Positions 5,437 through 10,536 of a stretch of DNA of 10,536 nucleotides are shown here, piece after piece. Numbering within the stretch: position 1 is the first letter of the stretch; each line of letters opens with the position of its first letter. Where the stretch lies: assembly GCA_964600165.1 (NCBI GenBank), contig CAZRIP010000120.1, positions 1-10,536 of the forward strand. Reading direction: 5' to 3'. The DNA is from CAZRIP01 sp964600165 (lineage in GTDB: Bacteria; Elusimicrobiota; Elusimicrobia; UBA1565; UBA9628). Position numbers and translations under genes: made by a program. Below the pieces are notes generated by a model that was not told where the DNA came from, did not search any database, and worked only from the letters and a program-made list of their open reading frames with translations.

Positions 5437-6824
5437 ACGGCTTTCGCCAGGATCGGGACCGGGCTGCGGCTGTAGCCGATGGTCAGGCCTTGAGTCATCC
5501 GCGGCCGCTGGAACGGATCCTCGAGCTTGAGCCGATGCCGGACCAGATGCCGAAGGCCGATCACCGCTTCTTCCAGCGCGAAGACCCGGCCGATGCACTG
5601 GCGGCGGCCGAAGCCGAACGCGACGTCGACGTCCTGCGCCGAGGTGATGGCGAGGATGACCTTGGTGTCCTCGGGGATGAGATGGCCGCCGACCTCGAGG
5701 TCCCGGTTGGCCTGCCTCACCGTCAGCTGAATGAGCGGATGCTCGAGCAGAATCTGATCGATGTAGGCGCCGGTCGCGGGGTACTTCTGAAAGAGGAACT
5801 GCTCCTCGGCGATCATGCCGCCGGCCGCGCTCAGCTCCCCGACGACGGCGGCGGGCGTCTCGCCGCGCGCGTGCTTCCACAAGAGCGCCACGAACAAATC
5901 CGACGTCGTCTCGTGCCCGGCGACGAAGAACGTGGCGACCTGGTCGATGATCCCCTCGTCGGTCAGCCACTTGTTCTCGGGGTCTTTCTGCAGCCGCAGC
6001 AAGGACGACAGGACGTCGTTTTTCTCGTCCAAGCGGGAGTCCTCGCGCCGCAGCGCGATGATCCGCGCGCAGATCGCGCGCATGGCCGCGGCCGTGTCGC
6101 GCGCCGCCTTGTCGTTGCCCTCGGCGAAAGCCTTCCAGGCCGCGATGGCCTCGACCATTTCTCGAGATCCCGAGACCCCGCGAAAAATCGCCTGCTGCAG
6201 CGACTTGAACACGGGCAGCGGCGTGTAATACTTCTCGATGTAGTCGAGCATCGGCTGCGCGAACTCGGCGGATTGCATCTGCGCGAACCACTCCTGGACG
6301 AAGACGAGCCCTTTGCGGAACTCGCGCGCGAGCTCCGTCTCTCCGCCGACGCCGAAGAAGGCGCGCGCCGCGATCGACATCGTCAGATCCACGGACAGCG
6401 CCGAGATGTCCACCGGCGCGCCGTCGGCGCGCGCTCGGGAGAAGCGCTCGTCGATGCAGCGCGTCACGTCCTCCTCGATGATCCGGCGAAAGACGCCGAA
6501 ATACTTCTTGCCGAACGCGCTCTTGACCGCGCGCTCCTGCTGGTCGTAGACGGCCCCTTGGGCCGTGAAGAGACCCTCGCCGACGAGGATCTTGAAGGTC
6601 TCGATCGCGTCCGACTTGCGGAAATCGGCGGTGTTGCGCAGTGCGTCCTTGATCAGCGGCGAGGGGGAGAACATGTAGAGCACCGGCGAGAGCGAGACGA
6701 CGTCGCCGAACTCGCGGCTCATTTCGCGCACGAACTCGTAGACGTTGCCGGTCCGCGCCAGCCCGCGCATCGCCTCGCAGTTGGGCTTGCTCAGGATGCC
6801 CGGCGGCCGCGTCGCGGTCTTCAC
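5433..6824 (-). CDS. Cytochrome P450-like protein with degenerate signature motifs
   Basis: The 463-residue protein has the usual length of a soluble bacterial P450 and no N-terminal membrane helix. Clear family marks are the I-helix oxygen-activation motif AGHETT (302-307) in FFVAGHETTSD, the beta segment DLEVGGHLIPEDTKV (375-389) and the haem-binding loop FGFGRRQCIGR with Cys410, followed by FALEEA of the L helix. Other hallmarks are altered. The K-helix ExxR aligns with QILL (Gln357, Leu360), the C-helix WxxxR with YDQQE (Tyr93, Glu97), and the meander/PERF segment between SAQ (397) and VAFG (401) is almost absent. It may be a decaying enzyme, or a protein retooled for binding. I chose the GTG at 6824-6822 because -10-like hexamers lie just upstream and the family N-terminal fold begins soon after. 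The gene is divergent from the MORN gene; no redox partner is nearby. Confidence 0.85.
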   Translation of the reverse strand: MKTATRPPGILSKPNCEAMRGLARTGNVYEFVREMSREFGDVVSLSPVLYMFSPSPLIKDALRNTADFRKSDAIETFKILVGEGLFTAQGAVYDQQERAVKSAFGKKYFGVFRRIIEEDVTRCIDERFSRARADGAPVDISALSVDLTMSIAARAFFGVGGETELAREFRKGLVFVQEWFAQMQSAEFAQPMLDYIEKYYTPLPVFKSLQQAIFRGVSGSREMVEAIAAWKAFAEGNDKAARDTAAAMRAICARIIALRREDSRLDEKNDVLSSLLRLQKDPENKWLTDEGIIDQVATFFVAGHETTSDLFVALLWKHARGETPAAVVGELSAAGGMIAEEQFLFQKYPATGAYIDQILLEHPLIQLTVRQANRDLEVGGHLIPEDTKVILAITSAQDVDVAFGFGRRQCIGRVFALEEAVIGLRHLVRHRLKLEDPFQRPRMTQGLTIGYSRSPVPILAKAV

Positions 6825-6831
6825 GAGCCCG

Positions 6832-6844
6832 ATTCTAGTATAAT
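6832..6844. promoter_or_regulatory. Overlapping bidirectional -10 region between the P450 and MORN genes
   Basis: TATAAT on the plus strand (6839-6844) overlaps TATACT on the minus strand (6842-6837), and TAGAAT (minus, 6837-6832) adjoins it. The same few bases can serve as -10 for both divergent genes. No good -35 is seen on either side. The whole divergent gap is 51 bp. Confidence 0.55.
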
Positions 6845-6860
6845 CGGCGAGCCGATCGCA

Positions 6861-6867
6861 GGGGAGG
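6861..6867 (+). promoter_or_regulatory. Shine-Dalgarno site of the MORN-variant gene
   Basis: GGGGAGG lies eight bases before the ATG at 6876 and decides that start against the long antisense-derived open frame running upstream. It is one of the few strong ribosome-binding sites in the window. Confidence 0.75.
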
Positions 6868-6875
6868 ATTCGCCC

Positions 6876-7277
6876 ATGAAAGGAAAGACCGCAGCCGCCA
6901 AGCCGAAGATCGTCAAGGAGTTCTTCCCGAGCGGGAAGGTGCTGTCCGAGGCGGCCAGCAAGAACGGCGTGCGCGAGGGCCGGGGCAAGATGTTCTACGA
7001 GAGCGGCGCGCTCTACGCCGAGGAGACCTTCAAGGGCGGCAAATTGAACGGTCCGACGGTCACCTACTACGAGGACGGCGTCGTCCAGGCGCGGCTCAAC
7101 TACAAGGACGACCTCTTGAACGGCGCCTGCAAGCAGTATTTCCCGAGCGGGAAGCTGGAGTCGGAGACCGTTTACGCCGGCGGCAAGAAAGAAGGCCCGC
7201 ATACGGTGTACGAGGAGTCGGGCAAGGTCCTCAAGAAGGAGTCCTACAGCGGCGACAAGCTCGTCGCCAACGCCTAA
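6876..7277 (+). CDS. MORN-variant repeat protein (YwqK-like)
   Basis: After a short Lys/Ala-rich N-terminus (MKGKTAAAKPK), the 133-residue protein consists of about five tandem units of 22-25 residues. They begin near KEFFPSGKVL, MFYESGALYA, TYYEDGVVQA, QYFPSGKLES and VYEESGKVLK. Each has the pattern aromatic-x-(D/E/P)-(S/D)-G-x-(L/V) followed by a GxxxG-like turn (GKLNGP, GKKEGP). This is the beta-hairpin repeat of the MORN-variant family (MORN_2), which databases often label toxin-antitoxin system YwqK family antitoxin. I see no toxin gene next to it, so that label should not be taken as function. No signal peptide or membrane helix is seen, so it is probably cytoplasmic. The start is fixed by GGGGAGG. 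It ends two bases from the stop of the opposing oxidoreductase gene. Confidence 0.85.
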   Translation: MKGKTAAAKPKIVKEFFPSGKVLSEAASKNGVREGRGKMFYESGALYAEETFKGGKLNGPTVTYYEDGVVQARLNYKDDLLNGACKQYFPSGKLESETVYAGGKKEGPHTVYEESGKVLKKESYSGDKLVANA

Positions 7278-7279
7278 GC

Positions 7280-8194
7280 TCAGCGCATCCTTCCGAGCGC
7301 CTTGCCGCAGCCTTCAAGGACGGCGACGACGTCGACGGCCAGGCGCAGGCTCGCGAAATCGGGCTCGCCGGAGACGATGGACTGCACGAAAGAGCGCAGC
7401 GCTCGGTTCATGGGCCGTTCGGTCTCGACGGCCAAGGCCTGCGACGGCTTGCCGGCCAGGCGCTCTCGCAGCGGGACGTCGCGCAGGTCGTCGAAAAGAA
7501 GCTCGCCGCCCTCGAAGACCGCGCGCAGGCGTCTTTCCTTGACGGCGAAGCCGTTTCCAAACGTCAGGGACGCGCCCACGTTCCCGGGGAAAACGAGCTT
7601 CACGCGCAAGATCTCGCCGCCGCGCGCCGTAGCCGCCTCGGCTTCGATCTTCGTCGGCATCGTCCCAAGAAGATCGAGGCAGAGCGAGATGTCGTGCGGC
7701 CCGTAATCCCAAAGCGGCGTGACGGAGGCGCGGAAAGGCCCGAGGTTGCCGCCGGAGGACTCGATGCGCAGCGGCGCGCCCAGCCCGCTCGCGCGCCGCT
7801 TGAGCTCTTGATAAGCCGGATGGAAGAGATAGATGTGGTCGACGAGCACGTGGACGCGGCTGGCCTGCGCCATCTCCAGGAACCGCCGCGCTTGGCCGAG
7901 GTCGAGCGTCAGCGGCTTTTCGATGAGCACGGGCAAGCCCGCGGAGATCGCCGCGTCCAACTGCTCGGCGTGCAGCGGCGCCGGAGACGTGATAATGACG
8001 CCGTCGAGATCTCCCGCGGCGAGCAGCGCGCGCCAATCTTTCTGGACCTCGCAAGACGGGCCGACCAGCGCCGGAGCGTCCGGGTTGCGGGTGGCCACGC
8101 GCGCGAGGACGGCGCCCGGGAAATCCCTCAGCGTGGCGATGTAGTTGCGCCCCCAGCTGCCGACGCCGATCAGTCCTAGACGCACGGGCTTCAT
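7280..8194 (-). CDS. Gfo/Idh/MocA-family NAD(P)-dependent oxidoreductase
   Basis: This 304-residue protein has an N-terminal Rossmann fold with the dinucleotide-binding loop GLIGVGSWGRNY (7-18). It carries the family hallmark EKPL (92-95), whose Lys takes part in catalysis, and a C-terminal alpha/beta domain with DYGPHDI (163-169), matching the D-x-x-x-H pattern (Asp163, His167) near the active site. The family oxidises or reduces sugars, sugar nucleotides or inositols; the substrate cannot be told here. It is slightly shorter than the usual 330-380 residues. I prefer the ATG at 8194-8192, since a -10-like TATCAT (8211-8206) lies 11 bases upstream; an in-frame GTG at 8215 would place the -10 inside the gene. 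It is a single gene, convergent with the MORN gene and divergent from the MFS gene. No sugar-biosynthesis genes flank it. Confidence 0.92.
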   Translation of the reverse strand: MKPVRLGLIGVGSWGRNYIATLRDFPGAVLARVATRNPDAPALVGPSCEVQKDWRALLAAGDLDGVIITSPAPLHAEQLDAAISAGLPVLIEKPLTLDLGQARRFLEMAQASRVHVLVDHIYLFHPAYQELKRRASGLGAPLRIESSGGNLGPFRASVTPLWDYGPHDISLCLDLLGTMPTKIEAEAATARGGEILRVKLVFPGNVGASLTFGNGFAVKERRLRAVFEGGELLFDDLRDVPLRERLAGKPSQALAVETERPMNRALRSFVQSIVSGEPDFASLRLAVDVVAVLEGCGKALGRMR

Positions 8195-8258
8195 CGCGGT
8201 CTGCGATGATACCACTTCCCGATCAAGAGAGCTCCGGTTTTAATAGACTGTGGCGCCG
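8195..8258. promoter_or_regulatory. Divergent promoter gap between the oxidoreductase and MFS genes
   Basis: This 64-bp gap has TATCAT on the minus strand (8211-8206), 11 bases before the oxidoreductase ATG. On the plus strand TTTAAT (8239-8244) lies 14 bases before the MFS ATG at 8259 and only five before an in-frame GTG at 8250. I found no convincing -35 on either side and no Shine-Dalgarno site. Both mRNAs would have very short leaders. Confidence 0.4.
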
Positions 8259-9584
8259 ATGAAAACCGAACGAGCCTCCGGCGATAAGGGCAACTGGGCC
8301 TTCATGGTCCGAGCCCTGCGCTACCGCAATTACCGCCTGTTCTTCGGCGGTCAGGTCATCTCGCTCGTCGGCAACTGGATGACGATGACGGCGACGAGCT
8401 GGCTCGTCTACCGCCTGACCGGCTCGGCCAAGATGCTCGGGCTCGTCGGCTTCGCCGGCCAGCTGCCGTCGGTGCTGCTCACGCCGATCGCCGGCGTCGC
8501 CGTCGACCGCTGGAACCAGCACCGGCTGCTCATCGTCACCCAAGTCCTGTCGATGCTGCAGTCTTTCGCGCTCGCCGCGTTCGTGTTCTCGGGCCGCATG
8601 ACGATCCCGGCGCTGATCGCGCTCAACGTCATCCAGGGCCTGATCAACGCCTACGACATGCCCTGCCGCCAATCCTTCGTGATCTCGCTCATCGAGGACC
8701 GCAACGATCTCGGCAACGCCATCGCCATGAACTCCTCGATGTTCAATCTGGCGCGCATCGTCGGCCCGGCCGTCGCCGGCGTCGTCATCGCCGCGGCGGG
8801 GGAGGGCTGGTGCTTCACGTTCGACGGCCTGAGCTTCCTCGCCGTCCTCTTCGCGCTGATCGCCATGAAGGTCGCGCCGCGGCCTCCGCGTCCGGCCGCG
8901 ACCAAGAGCGCGGGCGGCGAGCTCCTCGAGGCGTGGCGCTACGTGGCCGCGTCGATCCCGATCCGCACGATCATCGGGCTTCTAGCCGCCGTTTGCCTGG
9001 TCGGCGTGCCGTACGCCGTCCTGATCCCGATCTACGCGGGCCGCATCCTCGGCGGCGGGCCGCACACGCTCGGCTGGCTGATGACCTCCTCCGGCGTCGG
9101 CGCTTTGCTTGCGGCCTTGTGGCTCGCGTCCCTGCGCTCGATCACGACTCTCGGACGGGCCATCCTCGCCTCGACGCTCGGCTTCGCGGCGTCGCTGGCC
9201 GCGTTCGGCTTCTGCAGGATCCCGTGGCTGTCGTGCGTCCTGCTGCTCTTCGCCGGCTTCGCGTTCATGCTGATGATGGCGGCGAGCAACACCATCATAC
9301 AGACGATCGTCGACGAGGACAAGCGGGGCCGGGTCATGAGCTTTCTCATGCTCGCGATCCTCGGCACGGCGCCCTTGGGCAGCCTCCTCGTCGGCTTGCT
9401 GGCAGACCGTATCGGAGCTCCGCGGACCGTCGTGCTGGAAGGCGCCTGCGTCCTCGCGATCGCCGCGTGGTTCTCGCGCAACCTCGACGAGTTCCACGCT
9501 GCGGTGCGGCCGCACTACGTCCGGCTGGGCCTCATGCCGGAGGCGGCGCTGGCCAGCGATTTGCCGGCGCCGCAAGGACCTTGA
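8259..9584 (+). CDS. MFS-family exporter (MFS_3 / EntS-like)
   Basis: The 441-residue protein opens with ALRYRNYRLFFGGQVISLVG, the characteristic start of the MFS_3 group that includes the enterobactin exporter EntS and macrolide exporters. About twelve hydrophobic segments follow. The loop between helices 2 and 3 carries the MFS motif A variant GVAVDRWNQHR (79-89, Asp83, Arg84, Arg89). A weaker second copy is the ADRIGAPRTV stretch in the C-terminal half. MTATSWLVYRLTGSAKMLG and NARIVGPAVAGVV-like stretches also fit the group. It should export small molecules by proton antiport; the cargo is unknown and no siderophore or NRPS gene is nearby. No Shine-Dalgarno site precedes either possible start; I took the ATG at 8259, though a GTG at 8250 is in frame. 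It is followed after two bases by the SDR-like gene, so the two form an operon. Confidence 0.9.
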   Translation: MKTERASGDKGNWAFMVRALRYRNYRLFFGGQVISLVGNWMTMTATSWLVYRLTGSAKMLGLVGFAGQLPSVLLTPIAGVAVDRWNQHRLLIVTQVLSMLQSFALAAFVFSGRMTIPALIALNVIQGLINAYDMPCRQSFVISLIEDRNDLGNAIAMNSSMFNLARIVGPAVAGVVIAAAGEGWCFTFDGLSFLAVLFALIAMKVAPRPPRPAATKSAGGELLEAWRYVAASIPIRTIIGLLAAVCLVGVPYAVLIPIYAGRILGGGPHTLGWLMTSSGVGALLAALWLASLRSITTLGRAILASTLGFAASLAAFGFCRIPWLSCVLLLFAGFAFMLMMAASNTIIQTIVDEDKRGRVMSFLMLAILGTAPLGSLLVGLLADRIGAPRTVVLEGACVLAIAAWFSRNLDEFHAAVRPHYVRLGLMPEAALASDLPAPQGP

Positions 9585-9586
9585 AA

Positions 9587-10237
9587 ATGAAAGCGATCAT
9601 CACCGGCGCGACGGGCATGGTCGGGGAGGGCGTCCTCCTCGAGTGCTTGGCTCATCCCGGCGTCGAGCGGGTGCTGGTCGTCAATCGAAAGCCGGGCGGC
9701 GTCGCGCACGCGAAGCTGCGCGAGATCGTCCACTCCGATTTTTTTAATTTGGCGCCCATCGAGTCTCAGTTAGCCGGCTACGACGCCTGCTTTTTCTGCC
9801 TGGGAAGGTCGTCGGTCGGGATGAGCCCCGACGAGTACAAACGCGTCACCTACGACCTCACGCTGAACTTCGGACAGACGCTCGCGAGATCGAATCCGGA
9901 CTTGACGTTCTGCTACGTGACGGGCAGCGGCACCGACAGCAGCGAGCGGGGGCGCGTCGCTTGGGCGCGCGTGAAGGGCGCGACGGAGAACGCCCTGCTG
10001 CGGCTCTTCAAGCGCGCGTACATGTTCCGTCCGGCCTTCATGAAAGCGACCCCCGGCCAGAAGAACGTGCTGCGCTACTACAAGTACTTCGCCTGGCTCT
10101 ATCCCATAGGCCGGGCGCTCTATCCAGCGGGATTCTGCACGCTGCAAGAGCTGGGGCGCGCGATGATCAACGCCTCGAAAAACGGCGCCCCTAAACGCGT
10201 GCTCGACGTAAAGGACATCGTCGAGCTGGCGCGCTGA
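9587..10237 (+). CDS. Atypical short-chain dehydrogenase / NAD(P)-binding epimerase-like protein
   Basis: This 216-residue single-domain Rossmann protein has the nucleotide-binding loop TGATGMVGEG (6-15, pattern GxxGxxG), NRKPGG after beta-2 for NADP-type binding, and CFFCLGRSS after beta-4. The catalytic YxxxK of classical SDRs is replaced by WARVK (126-130), with Lys130 kept, as is common in the small atypical-SDR group annotated as NAD-dependent epimerase/dehydratase or TIP30/YbjT-like oxidoreductase. FRPAFMKATPGQKN follows at the substrate side. Because the Tyr is missing, catalysis by the classical mechanism is doubtful; a redox-sensing or ancillary role is possible. AAGGA (9574-9578) inside the MFS gene lies eight bases before the ATG, and the two-base spacing shows co-transcription with the exporter. 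The stop directly abuts that of the opposing hydrolase gene. A run of seven T at 9739-9745 is unusual for this GC-rich gene. Confidence 0.87.
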   Translation: MKAIITGATGMVGEGVLLECLAHPGVERVLVVNRKPGGVAHAKLREIVHSDFFNLAPIESQLAGYDACFFCLGRSSVGMSPDEYKRVTYDLTLNFGQTLARSNPDLTFCYVTGSGTDSSERGRVAWARVKGATENALLRLFKRAYMFRPAFMKATPGQKNVLRYYKYFAWLYPIGRALYPAGFCTLQELGRAMINASKNGAPKRVLDVKDIVELAR

Positions 10238-10536
10238 TTATCGCGCCGGCAAGCGCTGAGCCAGCAGCCAGGAGAAGAAGTCCGGCTCCGCGTAGGCCTT
10301 CGTCCAAGAATCGTGCCCCACGCCGGAATATACAGTGATCTTCGCGTTCGGATCGAGCGGCTCGAGCGCGGCGAAGATCTTGCGCGCCTCCTCCACGGGA
10401 ACGACGGGATCGGCGTCTCCGTGGAAGATCCAGGCCGGAGTCGCTCCGACGCGGCGGGCTAAGGCCTCATAAGGGTCCTTCACGGCCGGGTCGTCGACGA
10501 GAGTGTGGCGGATGTCGGGATAGCCTTTGGGCGGCC
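10238..10536 (-). CDS. Alpha/beta hydrolase (predicted peptidase/esterase, COG4099-like), C-terminal fragment cut by window edge
   Basis: The reverse strand reads open from the right edge to TAA at 10240-10238, giving 98 C-terminal residues. WIFHGDADPVVPVEEARKIF carries the catalytic Asp of the serine hydrolase triad (in HGDADPVVP), and YSGVGHDSWTKAYAEPDFFSWLL carries the catalytic His (in GVGHDSW). The nucleophile Ser lies outside the window. The block matches my memory of predicted peptidases/phospholipase-like esterases, where GHDSW-AY--P-L--WLL is typical. An internal GTG gives a shorter 81-residue frame, but coding clearly continues upstream (ending in GYPDIRHTLVDDPAV before it). It is convergent with the SDR-like gene with no base between the two stop codons. 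Substrate and secretion signal cannot be judged. Confidence 0.85.
   Translation of the reverse strand, partial: PPKGYPDIRHTLVDDPAVKDPYEALARRVGATPAWIFHGDADPVVPVEEARKIFAALEPLDPNAKITVYSGVGHDSWTKAYAEPDFFSWLLAQRLPAR

Noticed and set aside
6825..7202. Longer start for the P450 reading frame (589 codons in all)
   Set aside because: The extension is the exact antisense of the MORN gene and crosses the divergent promoter; the P450 fold begins after the GTG at 6824.
5082..7277. 731-codon plus-strand open frame in line with the MORN gene
   Set aside because: Everything before 6876 is antisense to the P450 and overlaps the small secreted-protein gene in another frame. Composition is Arg/Ala/Glu/Asp-rich nonsense, and GGGGAGG fixes the true start at 6876.
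8192..8215. GTG at 8215 as the start of the oxidoreductase
   Set aside because: It would put the only -10-like hexamer inside the gene and add seven residues before the Rossmann start that the family does not need.
8810..9586. Apparent upstream fusion to the SDR-like protein (475 codons)
   Set aside because: The upstream part is an off-frame reading of the MFS gene; the SDR fold starts at the ATG at 9587 with its own AAGGA site.
9739..9745. T7 run as a programmed frameshift site
   Set aside because: The reading frame continues normally across it with a conserved fold on both sides; no alternative downstream frame looks meaningful.

Overview
The window is high-GC, densely coded bacterial DNA from a diderm (Gram-negative-type) organism, judged by the outer-membrane TolC-like protein and the RND pump. 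I see no RNA gene, insertion sequence, integrase, CRISPR array or attachment site. Housekeeping markers that would fix the phylum are absent. The style (isolated genes on alternating strands, MORN-variant protein, coiled-coil protein, few Shine-Dalgarno sites) would suit an uncultivated lineage such as Elusimicrobiota or a deltaproteobacterium-like group, but this is only a guess.

Layout. Positions 1-2812 (minus strand) hold an efflux operon in the order TetR regulator, TolC-like outer-membrane protein, RND pump; the pump runs off the left edge. The three genes are chained by 4-base stop/start overlaps and driven from a promoter whose start region is covered by a perfect 20-bp palindrome, the likely autoregulatory operator. 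No membrane fusion protein gene lies between TolC and RND, where one might expect it. From 2888 on, genes alternate: a 535-residue coiled-coil protein with a 60-residue internal period (+), a four-helix membrane protein (-), a 105-residue secreted or membrane-anchored protein (+), a cytochrome P450 (-), a MORN-variant repeat protein (+), a Gfo/Idh/MocA oxidoreductase (-), a two-gene unit of an MFS exporter plus an atypical SDR-like protein (+), and the C-terminal end of an alpha/beta hydrolase (-) cut by the right edge.

The architecture is very compact. The four convergent junctions have 2, -4, 2 and 0 bp between stop codons, so there is no space for intergenic terminators. The four divergent gaps are 51 to 102 bp long and appear to hold back-to-back promoters, one pair sharing an overlapping -10 region. 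Several genes have a -10-like hexamer only about 7 to 15 bases before the start codon and no Shine-Dalgarno site, which points to leaderless or near-leaderless mRNAs.

The most unusual gene is the P450. It keeps the I-helix AGHETT motif and the FGFGRRQCIG haem-cysteine loop, but by my alignment it has lost the ExxR pair, the C-helix WxxxR pair and most of the meander/PERF segment, while its frame stays intact over 463 codons. Apart from the efflux operon and the MFS-SDR pair, I see no evidence that the neighbouring genes form one pathway.
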